DNA from: Methylobacter sp. | GTDB taxonomy: Bacteria; Pseudomonadota; Gammaproteobacteria; Methylococcales; Methylomonadaceae | DNA length: 64,000 nt | NCBI GenBank assembly: GCA_024636505.1 | Contig: JAGXGY010000023.1 | Span: forward strand, 1 to 64,000 | Direction of reading: 5' to 3' | Part shown: positions 1 through 9,828 of the stretch, in pieces | Position numbering within the stretch: position 1 is the first letter of the stretch | Layout: each line of letters begins with the position of its first letter | Position numbers and translations under genes: made by a program | Notes under the pieces: model-generated | Told to the model about the DNA's origin: nothing | Databases searched by the model: none | The model's input: the letters and a program-made list of their open reading frames with translations, nothing else

Positions 1-98
1 TGGCATCGATAACGTTGTGTCCCTTGCTCTGTGCGACCGGACTTTGTAATTTGGCTGCTGCCGCACTCGGGGCAGACGATTTCTTGATAGCATGTCAT
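1..98 (-). mobile_element. IS1-family-like transposase, InsA-like N-terminus (partial, runs off the left edge)
   Basis: Reverse-strand translation from 98: MTCYQEIVCPECGSSQITKSGRTEQGTQRYRC; InsA-type zinc-finger start (CPxCxS..I.K.G....G.QRYRC). Not in the ORF track. Confidence 0.65.
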
Positions 99-171
99 AC
101 GGCTAATAATACAACAAACTACAGATTTAACCCATTACCTGATTTATTACCTGCACCCGGCGAGCCGGGTT

Positions 172-1544
172 TTAAGGAGGCGCAATGAAATGATTAATAT
201 CCGGCTTGATAGCCATCAGCTTGGGTTCATCGCGCGGCGGGATTTTAATCCAGCGGCTAATGCTCAGATAACCGTTCGGGCTGATATGGCGCAGATATTC
301 CTGTATAGCCTGTTCGGTATAAAGATAGTTTTCAGCCATTGAATAAAGACCCGCCGATGCGCCAAACGCATCCAGCAAGGAAATATTGATCAGCTCATAG
401 GTTTTACGGGTTGTTGCAAGGTAGCCGCGCGCTTCATCGATATAAAGATTTATATTCGGTTGGGAATAAAGATGGCCGGTAAAATCGGCGTATTTTATCT
501 GCATCAGCTTGATGATTTGGGGGTTCAGTTCAACGGCATCGATGCGCTTAATGGCATGATAATTGGCCTGCAAAATATCGCTGCCGGTGCCGGCCCCGAG
601 AATCAGGATATCGGTTAATGGCTTGAGATGATAGGGCAGGGCGGACGTGGCTTGATCCAGATAGCCGAGCGTTTCAGGCTTGCCGTTATAGCGGGTGATT
701 GCGCTGATATTGTCCGCGTCGGTAAACACGGCCAGCTGCTCCGCGGTTCTGTTGTGGCATTAAGGCTCAGACCGGGCGCATGACGTAGCGGGGTAGTCTA
801 CGCTGATTAAACCCAGCGGGCTGGAATATCGGTTATGATTTTTGTGCCCGGTACTTACAGCAATTGATTCAGGCTCTTATAGGGTGAAACCTTCAGCGTT
901 GCCCAGCCGGTCGGTGTAAAAATAATCGTCAGCCCGATAATAACGGACGTGATGATCCGGTATTTTGACCGGTCAAAGCTATCAATCGACACCAGCAGGC
1001 TTGCGGCTATTCCCGATAACATCAATACGGTTAACAGCTGTTCGGGAAACACTGCGAACAGCAGCAAAATAACGCCTGCACTGCCCAAGCCCGCGCCCAA
1101 CAAGTCGGCCGCATAGATCGAAGCTACCTAGTTCCGATAGCGGTAAAGAGATAAACCGACGACATTGGCCGCGAAAAAGAACGGCAAGGTCAGTATCAGG
1201 TAAATACCGAATAAAAACAGCAGTTGTTGGGGCGCCCACAGAATTTCTGCCGAATTAAACGGGACTTGCTGAGCCAGCAAAAAACAGGCGGGTGCAAAAA
1301 GGCTGAACAGCAGCATATTGGTCATGATCGCCGCCGGGAAATGTTGCGCTAAGCGGTCGCGGTTCAGCGCCAGCAACACGCCGCTAACGCCATAACCCAA
1401 CAGCGCCAGGCTGATTATCATATAAGCGAAGTGATGCCACTGAATAATCGAAAACAGGCGCATCAATAAAATTTTATAGGCCAGCGACGATGCCGAGATA
1501 ATGCCGACAGCGGCTAACAGCGATAAGCGTGGTTTCATCGTCAT
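172..1544 (-). pseudogene. Spermidine synthase-like integral-membrane SAM methyltransferase, decayed
   Basis: ORFs 1128-1577, 855-1103 and 172-729 are consecutive pieces of one protein (TM domain, AADLLGAGLGSAG, SPLGLISV, FTDADNISAITRYNG, LILGAGTGSDILQA), separated by an in-frame TAG (1128-1130), an in-frame TAA (~855) and frameshifts between 730 and 855. Confidence 0.8.
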
Positions 1545-1551
1545 TTTCCTG

Positions 1552-2298
1552 TCAGTGCGTGCCGGTGAGCGGCACAAAACTGACCGGCAAAATCTGGCGA
1601 GAGGTGACTTTTCCGTCGCTATCTTTAGTCACCAAAACCAGATACTGCGTCATAAACCGGGCACCGACCGGAATGATCATGCGTCCGCCGGGTTTTAGCT
1701 GTTTAATCAGCGGCGGCGGTATATGACTGGCAACGGCGGTGACGATAATGGCGTCAAAAGGCGCGGCTTCTTCCCAGCCGTAATAACCGTCGCCGGTTCG
1801 GGTATGAACCGTATCATAACCGGTGCGTTTAAGATTTTCTGCGGCCTGTTTAGCCAGCGGTTCAATAGTTTCTAGGGTGTGGACATTATCGACCAGCTCG
1901 GCGAGTATGGCCGCCTGATACCCGGAACCGGTGCCGACTTCCAGAACCCGGTCGGTTTTTTTCAGCTTAAGCAGGTCGGTCATGATCGCGACGATATAAG
2001 GCTGGGAAATGGTCTGGCCGTGACCGATAGGGAGCGGCCTGTTTTGATAGGCATTGGGTCGTTCGGCGTCGCGGACAAATTCATGTCTCGGTACCTTGCG
2101 CAGGGCATTAAGAACCGGCTCGTCGAGCGCTTCCTAGTTCAGGTAATTGCGGGTCGACATTACATTGGCGTTGATGATGTCCACCATCTCAGCACGTTGC
2201 TGCCTATAGTCGTTTTTGGCGATCACATGGGTGGGAAACAATAGCAAAATAATGACGATAACCACCAGCCAAAAAATAAAATTTTTTACTCTTTTCAT
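1552..2298 (-). pseudogene. pcm: Protein-L-isoaspartate O-methyltransferase with one in-frame TAG at 2134-2136
   Basis: Continuous frame from ATG 2298 to TGA 1552: MKRVKNFIFWLVV...MSTRNYLN*EALDEPVLNALRKVPRHEFVRD...LPIGHGQTISQPYIVAIM...VLEVGTGSGYQAAILAEL. Only one stop interrupts it. Confidence 0.8.
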
Positions 2299-2526
2299 GT
2301 TCACAACCCCCTGGATTTATCGGGAAAGAATCGGCTGTTGAAATGGCAGTTTAAACCCATGAAAACGGGGGTGTCTGTAGGTCTTTTCTACAATTGTCAG
2401 CGGGTTGTAATAGGTTTACGGTTTAACGGCGAATGCGAATGTGCAGGGCGAATTTATGCGCTAGCGCATTGCCATTAAGTGAAGGATTTATCTAGTGTGG
2501 GCGTGATTTATTCGCGCTTTTTAATG

Positions 2527-2556
2527 CCTATAGCGCGAATAAATTCGCGCTATAGG
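2527..2556. repeat. Palindrome CCTATAGCGCGAAT-AA-ATTCGCGCTATAGG
   Basis: 14-bp perfect arms; core GCGCGAATAAATTCGCGC recurs at 54758-54775. Confidence 0.8.
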
Positions 2557-2575
2557 TTTACCGATGAGGTGATCA

Positions 2576-3145
2576 ATGAACCCAAGCAAACAGCCTGCTT
2601 TTATCCGTTTGATTTTTTTAGCTTGCAGCATTTTTTTTACCGCAGCCGCCATGGCTGCAGGAGCGCAAAACATGACCTTGAACCTCCAATCACCGGACTT
2701 TATTCATCAGGGGCAAATCCCCAAAACGTTGACTTGCGACGGCAATGACAGCTCGCCTGCCTTAAGTTGGTCTGGGCTGCCGCAGAACACCAAAAGCCTA
2801 GTGTTAATCGTTGACGATCCCGATGCGCCGGATCCTGCCAAACCCAAAATGACCTGGGTGCACTGGCTGCTTTACAACATTCCGCCGACTGTTACCGGAT
2901 TACATCAAGCCGTTGCTGTTTCTGATTTACCTACAGGCACGCAACAAGGCAAAAACGATTGGAAACGAACCGGTTACGGTGGTCCTTGTCCGCCTATCGG
3001 CCGGCATCGTTACTTTCATAAGCTCTATGCACTGGATATTGAATTGCCTGATCTGCATCAGCCCAATAAGACTCGGCTGGAAAAAGCAATGGCGGGGCAT
3101 ATTATCGGCCAGGCAGAATTAATAGGAACTTATCAGCGACAGTAA
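2576..3145 (+). CDS. YbhB/YbcL family Raf kinase inhibitor-like protein (PEBP fold), secreted
   Basis: Signal peptide plus DGNDSSPALSWSGLP...DDPDAP...WVHWLLYNIP...YGGPCPP motifs. Confidence 0.88.
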   Translation: MNPSKQPAFIRLIFLACSIFFTAAAMAAGAQNMTLNLQSPDFIHQGQIPKTLTCDGNDSSPALSWSGLPQNTKSLVLIVDDPDAPDPAKPKMTWVHWLLYNIPPTVTGLHQAVAVSDLPTGTQQGKNDWKRTGYGGPCPPIGRHRYFHKLYALDIELPDLHQPNKTRLEKAMAGHIIGQAELIGTYQRQ

Positions 3146-3221
3146 TGCGGAGCCCGTCTATAGAGACTGCTGATTTCAGCGGATATTGTTTTTTACCGTT
3201 GCGTTCTGCGTCTGTTTTCTT

Positions 3222-4436
3222 TTAGGGCTTTGTTGCCATAGCTTTTGAAAGGTTGCGGGCTATTGCCTCAATCAGGCCGTGAATATCTTCGGCAGACAGA
3301 TGCACGGTTAAGGTGAAACGGATGCCCGATTTACGCTGCGATACTGCCGGGTAAACAGCATGGTTAGTGTAAAAACCATCATTAAGCAGGTATTTGGCCA
3401 TTTCACCGGCAACCTCGGGATGTCCCAATTTGACATAAAAAATTGGCGACTTCGAACTGTTTGTGACGGGTATCTGGTAGGATCTGAGCAGATGATTGCA
3501 AAAAGCAATGCGATCTTGCAGTTCTCGTTGCAGGCGATTAATTTCGGGCGACAGGTGGATACGCGCCGAGGCAATAGCCGCACCCAGCATGGGGGGCTGT
3601 ATAGGGCCTGAAAAAATCATCGGCCCGCCGCAGTTTTTAACCTGTCGATGCATCTTTTCATTGGGGAAAATAAGCGCCCCGCCTCCCGCCGCGTAAGCTT
3701 TGCACAGAGAAGTCGCCACCACCATCCGTTCTTGAATCGGCAGGCAATCCAGAACATAACCGCAGCCATGGTTGCCTGTCCAACTCATGCCGTGAGCGTC
3801 ATCAAAATACAGATGCAGCTGTTCGTAACGGTTTACCAGTTTGCCTAATTCTTTAACCGGGGCCAGATCGCCAAACATGCTGTAAACGCCATCGGTCAGA
3901 TACCAGATATGGCGATACTGCTTGCTCAGGGCGTTGATCCGTTCCTCAAGCAATTCCAGGTTACCGTGAACCAGCGTTTCGACCGGAACGCCTTCAGTCT
4001 GCACCAGTTTGGCCGCTGTTTGGAGGCTGTTGTGAGCCATCTGGTCGATGAGTATTGCATCCCCTTTTTTAATGAGCACCGGCAAGGCGGCGATATGCCC
4101 TAATGTCGTGGTTGGGGTCGCCAGTACATGAGCGTCGAATAATTCGTCAAGCAGCTGTTCCAGTTCAGTATAAGGCGTTGCCGACATATAGGCTCTCGAT
4201 ATGGCGAATTGGGTGCCGTATCGAGTCGCGGCATCAATCGTTGCTTGCTTGAGTCGGGGATCCAGTTCCAATCCCAGGTAACTGCACAAGGAAAAGTTCA
4301 GCACATGCCTGCCGTTTAAACAGATAGTGCGTCCGTTGAAAGCCTCATCTTCTGTGGTACGTTGCACCAATTTATGCCTTAAGCCCATATCGACTATGCT
4401 GTCAATAGAGCTTGTCCAGTCTGATTGAGGATTCAT
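3222..4436 (-). CDS. PLP-dependent alpha-oxoamine synthase-type aminotransferase (class I/II; BioF/Kbl-like)
   Basis: LNFSLCSYLGLELDPRLKQA, YFDDAHGMSWTGNHGCG, ATSLCKAYAAGGG. Confidence 0.8.
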   Translation of the reverse strand: MNPQSDWTSSIDSIVDMGLRHKLVQRTTEDEAFNGRTICLNGRHVLNFSLCSYLGLELDPRLKQATIDAATRYGTQFAISRAYMSATPYTELEQLLDELFDAHVLATPTTTLGHIAALPVLIKKGDAILIDQMAHNSLQTAAKLVQTEGVPVETLVHGNLELLEERINALSKQYRHIWYLTDGVYSMFGDLAPVKELGKLVNRYEQLHLYFDDAHGMSWTGNHGCGYVLDCLPIQERMVVATSLCKAYAAGGGALIFPNEKMHRQVKNCGGPMIFSGPIQPPMLGAAIASARIHLSPEINRLQRELQDRIAFCNHLLRSYQIPVTNSSKSPIFYVKLGHPEVAGEMAKYLLNDGFYTNHAVYPAVSQRKSGIRFTLTVHLSAEDIHGLIEAIARNLSKAMATKP

Positions 4437-4742
4437 AAATACTTCTGATTGAATGGTCATTTTCTCATTTAGATAACAGTAGAGATGAGGGATACAAAAC
4501 CGAATGATATTGGAGCAATATAGCTTTCCTAGCTTAACCATAGCTTAATGCTTACAGCTGAGAAGGGGTGCCTGGAAGAGCAGAGGCAAAATGTGCAAAT
4601 CGCCATCAGCGGTTTTAAGGTAGCTAACAGTCCGACGATTGGGAAAGATTTTGGACGTCTTTTTGTTTTTTCCGGGGATAGCTTGATAGCCATAATTCAG
4701 TATACTGGGTCGCAACAATATAATGAATCAGCAGGAGTATTT

Positions 4743-5264
4743 ATGAATCGTACCATTTTATTTACGGTATTACTGGCCTTGAGTGCTTTTGCACTGACGG
4801 GTTGCGAACAGCAGAAAAAAACGGCAAAAACAACTCAAGCCGCAGTAAAAAAATATGTCAGGGCGACTGTTTTAGAGGGCGTAGTCAGTAATGACAGCGG
4901 TGTGATTAACACCGGCACAGTGGAAGTCATCGATGAAAACGGTCGTTTAATTAACCAAGTGACTGTGGACAAGGGTCATTACCGTATCGAAGTTCCAGCC
5001 AATACGGTTTTACCGATATTGTTGAGGTTTTCATCGGAGTTGGGCACGGAGACCTTGGTCACTGCAGTGATTCATGACACCATTACCCAGTATGAGATTA
5101 ACCCGTTAACGACGGCGATTGCCAAAGCGGCAAAAGCGATGGGGGGATATACGCATGCCAATATGATTCGTGCAGCGGATAGTTCCGTACATGCTCCCGA
5201 TGCCAACAAAACCACAACGGGCTGGCGCGGTGATCCGAGCATGCAATATGGCGGTTGGCACTGA
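4743..5264 (+). CDS. Putative lipoprotein
   Basis: MNRTILFTVLLALSAFALTGCEQ; lipobox LTGC. Confidence 0.65.
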   Translation: MNRTILFTVLLALSAFALTGCEQQKKTAKTTQAAVKKYVRATVLEGVVSNDSGVINTGTVEVIDENGRLINQVTVDKGHYRIEVPANTVLPILLRFSSELGTETLVTAVIHDTITQYEINPLTTAIAKAAKAMGGYTHANMIRAADSSVHAPDANKTTTGWRGDPSMQYGGWH

Positions 5265-5542
5265 TGGAATGCATAATTGTAATCCTTTTAGCATAATAGC
5301 CGCCTCCCGGCTTAAACCGGGACCGTTGAAACCAATGCGGTAGCGATAACTCTGCTAGCGCCGGTGAATCGCTATCCCATTGGTCTGGGGTCTGGATTGG
5401 CCTAATAGCTAAGTATCTGTTTTAAAATTAACAATTATTAGGTTAAATCGGTTTTTGAGTGTTTTTTTTAGGGAAAATAAAACTTGACCGGCTGATTAAA
5501 GTTATATATGGTTATTCATATATTCACAACTAAAACACCTTA

Positions 5543-5893
5543 ATGATTACACCGGCTCAATTTTTTAAATGTTTGTCCGACGATACGCGTTTGCGCTGTG
5601 TCACGTTGCTACAAAAAGAAGGCAAGCTTTGCGTCTGCGAATTAACTGCGGCGCTGGATCTGTCTCAGCCTAAAATTTCCCGGCATCTGGCGCAATTGCG
5701 TCAATACGGATTATTGCAGGACAGCCGTGAGGGACAGTGGGTGTATTACCAGATTAGCCCGAAACTGCCTGACTGGGCATTTCCGATTCTGGCAAATGCG
5801 TTAATGGCCGTCGATAACAGCGCCCAGTTTACTAAGGATCTGGAGCGCTTGCATCACATGGCATGCAGACCTGAAACAGCAATGTATTGCTGA
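5543..5893 (+). CDS. arsR: ArsR-family metalloregulator
   Basis: Winged-HTH with KLCVCELTAALDLSQPKISRHLAQLRQYGLL; first gene of the ars operon. Confidence 0.92.
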   Translation: MITPAQFFKCLSDDTRLRCVTLLQKEGKLCVCELTAALDLSQPKISRHLAQLRQYGLLQDSREGQWVYYQISPKLPDWAFPILANALMAVDNSAQFTKDLERLHHMACRPETAMYC

Positions 5894-5946
5894 TTTTTTT
5901 ATTTATAACATACGCTTATCCGTATATCAATTTAAAGGTATTTAAG

Positions 5947-6438
5947 ATGAAAAGATTCCACATCCACCTGGCGGTAGAAAATCTCGAACAGAGCATTCAG
6001 TTTTACAGCACCTTGTTCGCTACAGAGCCTACGGTGCGGCATGAAGATTATGCAAAATGGATGCTCGACGATCCGCGCATCAATTTTGCCATTTCCGATC
6101 GCGGCAGTAAATTCGGACTCGACCACCTCGGCATCCAGGCCGAAGACGAGCAGGAACTGCAGGGCATCAAACTGCGCCTGGACGCCACGCAACAGCCTGT
6201 CGAAACTCAGGAGCAGGCGGCTTGCTGCTATATGCGTTCCGACAAATACTGGGTCACCGACCCGCAAGGCATTGCCTGGGAGTCGTTTCATTCGCTGTCC
6301 GAGGTTCCCACGTTTAACGATCAAAACGCCCCGTCGGACGGCGAAAATCCGTTTGCCTGCTGTCCTGCCGAGGAGACAACAACGGCTTGCTGCCCTACAG
6401 CCGAGAAAACAACTTCATCGTGCTGCGGCGACCAGTAA
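5947..6438 (+). CDS. arsI: ArsI/CadI-family glyoxalase-fold protein with a Cys-rich C-terminal tail
   Basis: HIHLAVENLEQSIQFYSTLFATEPTVRHEDYAKWMLDDPRINFAIS...GLDHLGIQ...DPQGIAWESFH; tail CCPAEETTTACCPTAEKTTSSCC. Confidence 0.82.
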   Translation: MKRFHIHLAVENLEQSIQFYSTLFATEPTVRHEDYAKWMLDDPRINFAISDRGSKFGLDHLGIQAEDEQELQGIKLRLDATQQPVETQEQAACCYMRSDKYWVTDPQGIAWESFHSLSEVPTFNDQNAPSDGENPFACCPAEETTTACCPTAEKTTSSCCGDQ

Positions 6439-6567
6439 AAGAAGAACCGGATATTGATTACCAGACAGCCTGGTGATTGACTGATCGGTGCGGCTGTCAG
6501 GCAAAACCTCTGCACACCAAAAGATCAATCCGATTTTAAAAAACCATCAATGACCAAGGAATCCATG

Positions 6568-7047
6568 ATGTTAACTGTATTTGTGATTTGTACCGGTAAC
6601 TCCTGCCGCAGCGTAATGGGAGAGGCCTTATTCAACCATCTCGGCCAAGGCCGTATCCAAGCCTTTTCGGCCGGCAGTCATCCGATCGGACGGATCAACC
6701 AAGGCGCATTGGCCACCTTAAAACGCCACGGTTTACCGACGGAGGGTTATCAAAGCCAGTCCTGGGAGGAATTTGAAGGCCAGCCGATGGATATTGCCAT
6801 TACTGTCTGCGATAACGCCGCCGGTGAAACTTGCCCGGTTTATTTGACCAAGGCGGTTCGGGCGCATTGGGGGGTATCGGATCCTGGGCATGTGGAAGGC
6901 AGCGAGGAACAAAAAATTGCCGCGTTTGAACAGACTTTCCGTATCCTGACTTTGCGTATTAACAAAATGCTGGCATTGCCATTGGAAACGATGCCGCCCG
7001 AACAATTAAGCGCCGAACTTAACGCCATCGGCCAATTGACGGCTTAA
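6568..7047 (+). CDS. arsC: Arsenate reductase (LMW-PTP/thioredoxin-coupled type)
   Basis: [38 protein letters not shown]. Confidence 0.92.
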   Translation: MLTVFVICTGNSCRSVMGEALFNHLGQGRIQAFSAGSHPIGRINQGALATLKRHGLPTEGYQSQSWEEFEGQPMDIAITVCDNAAGETCPVYLTKAVRAHWGVSDPGHVEGSEEQKIAAFEQTFRILTLRINKMLALPLETMPPEQLSAELNAIGQLTA

Positions 7048-7061
7048 GCCGGGAGGACAGC

Positions 7062-8222
7062 ATGACTGAAACAAAAGGTGATATGGGTTACTTTGAGCGT
7101 TATCTGACGCTGTGGGTGGGTCTGTGTATCGTCATCGGCATTCTGCTTGGCGCTTATGCGCCGCAATTTGCCAAGACGCTCGACGGTATGAGCATCGATG
7201 TCAACGGCGCGCCGGTGGTATCGATCCCGATTGCCGTTTGCCTGTTCTTCATGATGTACCCGATTATGGTGAAGATTGATTTTGCCGAAGTGGTCAAGGC
7301 CGGTAAAAGCATCAAGCCGGTGACGCTGACGCTGGCCGTCAACTGGGCGATCAAACCTTTCACCATGTACGGCATCGCTTATGTTTTTTTAGGCGTGCTG
7401 TTTCGGCAATTGATAGGCATCGATGCGGTCGACCTGGTCAAGATGCCGTTCGGTCTGGACCTGCCGCTTGGCAGCGGCTATGGCGCCGGCACGGTAGTGA
7501 TGCACGAAGGCATTAAAATGCTGGAAGTGCCGTTATGGCGCAGCTATCTGGCCGGTTGTATTTTGTTGGGCGTAGCGCCTTGTACCGCGATGGTGCTGGT
7601 CTGGGGTTATTTGGCCAAGGGCAATGCCGGCCATACTCTGGTGATGGTCGCGATCAATTCGCTGGCGATGCTGTTTTTGTACGGCTTGATCGGCGGCTTT
7701 TTGCTTGGCGTCGGCCAATTGCCGGTGCCCTGGGAAGCCTTGTTATTGTCCATTGGCATCTATGTTGCGTTGCCGTTATTAGCCGGTTTCTATTCCAGGA
7801 AATGGATTGTCGCCCATAAAGGTCTGCTGTGGTTCGAGCAGAAGTTTTTGCATCTGCTGACCCCGATTACGATTATCGCGTTATTGCTGACCTTGGTATT
7901 GCTGTTTTCCTTCAAGGGCGAGGTAATCACCGCCAACCCGTTGACCATTGTATGGATTGCGATACCGCTGGCGATACAGACTGTATTGATTTTTACGATT
8001 ACCTATATGGCCGCCAAATTCTGGGGTTTTTCCTATGAAAACGCCGCGCCGTCGGCATTGATCGGCGCGTCCAATCATTTTGAAGTCGCCATTGCCACTG
8101 CCGTGATGTTGTTCGGATTGTCGTCTGGCGCGGCGTTAGCCACCGTCGTTGGCGTATTGATCGAAGTGCCGCTGATGCTGGCCTTGGTGGGATTTTGCCG
8201 GCGCACTAAAAACTGGTTTTAG
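7062..8222 (+). CDS. arsB: ACR3-family arsenite efflux transporter
   Basis: [67 protein letters not shown]. Confidence 0.93.
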   Translation: MTETKGDMGYFERYLTLWVGLCIVIGILLGAYAPQFAKTLDGMSIDVNGAPVVSIPIAVCLFFMMYPIMVKIDFAEVVKAGKSIKPVTLTLAVNWAIKPFTMYGIAYVFLGVLFRQLIGIDAVDLVKMPFGLDLPLGSGYGAGTVVMHEGIKMLEVPLWRSYLAGCILLGVAPCTAMVLVWGYLAKGNAGHTLVMVAINSLAMLFLYGLIGGFLLGVGQLPVPWEALLLSIGIYVALPLLAGFYSRKWIVAHKGLLWFEQKFLHLLTPITIIALLLTLVLLFSFKGEVITANPLTIVWIAIPLAIQTVLIFTITYMAAKFWGFSYENAAPSALIGASNHFEVAIATAVMLFGLSSGAALATVVGVLIEVPLMLALVGFCRRTKNWF

Positions 8223-8254
8223 GTCGAGGCAGCGCTTGCTCTAAAATACACAAC

Positions 8255-8863
8255 TTAAATAAGGCCTTCGTCTTTCATGGCTTTTTGTACGGCGGGACGC
8301 GCAGCAATTTTAGCGACATAATTCACCAGTACCGGCCAGCGCGAAATGTCCAAATTAACATAGGCCGCCCAGTTCAGCATGACAAATAAGTAGGCATCGG
8401 CGACTGTAAAATGATCATCGAGTAAAAAAGTTTGCATCGAAAGCTGTCTTGCCGCACTTTCCAGACGCAGATTCAGTATATCAAATGCTATTTTCTTAGC
8501 GGCTTTAGGTGTGTCGGCATTAAACAACGGCGCAAATCCTCTTTTATGGATCTCGGTTGAAATAAAATTCAGCCATTGCTGCAACTGATAGCGTTCAAAA
8601 GTACCCGCTAATGGGATTAAGTTTTTAGCGGGTACTTGGTCGGCAAGATATTGAACGATGGCGGGTCCTTCGGTGAGTTGATTGCCGTCGTCAAGTATCA
8701 GAACCGGCACATAACCGTCAGGATTTATCTGTACAAAATCCTCTCCGGTTTCGGTAAGCTTGCTTTGCAAATCAACTTTAATTAGCTCAATAGGCAATTC
8801 TGCTTCACAGGCTACGATATGGGGCGATAACGAAGAGGCACCTTTGCCGTAATAAAGTTTCAT
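8255..8863 (-). CDS. gstA: Glutathione S-transferase
   Basis: MKLYYGKGASSLSPHIVACEA...NPDGYVPVLILDDG..LTEGPAIVQYLAD. Confidence 0.88.
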   Translation of the reverse strand: MKLYYGKGASSLSPHIVACEAELPIELIKVDLQSKLTETGEDFVQINPDGYVPVLILDDGNQLTEGPAIVQYLADQVPAKNLIPLAGTFERYQLQQWLNFISTEIHKRGFAPLFNADTPKAAKKIAFDILNLRLESAARQLSMQTFLLDDHFTVADAYLFVMLNWAAYVNLDISRWPVLVNYVAKIAARPAVQKAMKDEGLI

Positions 8864-9145
8864 GGTTTTTTCCTCCGAATTGTATGAATAAATAAAGACC
8901 GATCAGCCTTTGGTCGGTTCAGTTTACAGCACTAATAGTGCATAGCTATCGACACAACTTAGAAAGGCTAGGCGGGATGGAACCTGGTTTCCATACGGAA
9001 CCCATAATTATCTATTGTCAGATGCGTGGGACTGGTCACACCGGGTATCGGAACAATGAAGGTAAGGTGTTCAAACAGCCCGGTCCCTTGATTTTCGCAG
9101 TTTGTTAATAACATTAACTTAGGTTTGCTTTTAAGGACAATTTGA

Positions 9146-9262
9146 TCACGATATACGCTGTTTGTCGAGAATGAGCAGTGCGATGCCGCTGAGAATGGCA
9201 GTGCCGACAAGTAAACCGTTATTGGACAACAATAAACTCAACAGTAAGACGTTAAATTTCAT
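9146..9262 (-). CDS. Small single-TM ORF downstream of the mxa membrane protein
   Basis: MKFNVLLLSLLLSNNGLLVGTAILSGIALLILDKQRIS; same strand and 41 bp downstream of 9304-9792. Not in the ORF track. Confidence 0.35.
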   Translation of the reverse strand: MKFNVLLLSLLLSNNGLLVGTAILSGIALLILDKQRIS

Positions 9263-9303
9263 GGCAACAATCCCGGTAAAACAAAAAATAAAAGATAATC
9301 GGC

Positions 9304-9792
9304 TTATTCGGCGGTGCGGTAATAACTGTAAGCCATGGCAACGGCCGCAAGCATCATTAACTGCCAGATGTAGCTATCGAAATAAGCCACGCAAACCGTT
9401 ATAAGACCCAGAAACAGTCCTACGAAAATACAGCGCCAATCTTTTTTTATGCCATCCAGATAAGTCGTTAACGCCAGTATTAACAGTACGATCAAACCGG
9501 CTTCTTCGTGGAAGATTCTTCCCGAACTGTGGTAAGAGTAAATAATGATGGCCGCGCACAAGCCGCCTGACCAATGCAGCAGCCGCTCGATAAGCGTCTT
9601 AAGATTATCGCCATGCTGCTTGAATCGATAATAGTCGGGAGCGATAGCGATAACGGTAAACAAGAACATCATCACAAACCAATAATCGTGGCTGGTATGC
9701 CGATAGCTATAGCCGATGTAGGCGCCGAGCACCGACAAAAATAAACGTAGCGTAAAAAGATGATGGCTTGACAGCAGGTTTTGTTTATTCAT
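9304..9792 (-). CDS. Integral membrane protein at the end of the mxa operon
   Basis: Several TM helices; co-directional with mxaL. Confidence 0.6.
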   Translation of the reverse strand: MNKQNLLSSHHLFTLRLFLSVLGAYIGYSYRHTSHDYWFVMMFLFTVIAIAPDYYRFKQHGDNLKTLIERLLHWSGGLCAAIIIYSYHSSGRIFHEEAGLIVLLILALTTYLDGIKKDWRCIFVGLFLGLITVCVAYFDSYIWQLMMLAAVAMAYSYYRTAE

Positions 9793-9828
9793 GGATGATT
9801 TTTCAAGAGGATGGATAACGAAAGGCGG

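Noticed and set aside
1128-2136. Amber recoding (for example Pyl) as an explanation for the TAG codons
   Set aside because: TAG is used as a normal terminator in intact genes here (arsB, miaA), and the first gene also carries TAA and frameshifts.
8941-8959. CATAGCTATCGACACAACT resembles the MITE terminal repeat (16/19)
   Set aside because: No matching inverted end or target duplication found nearby; too weak to call a second copy.
8968-9210. 80-aa ORF on the minus strand
   Set aside because: No recognisable motif and partly overlaps the 9146-9262 small ORF; coding status unsupported.
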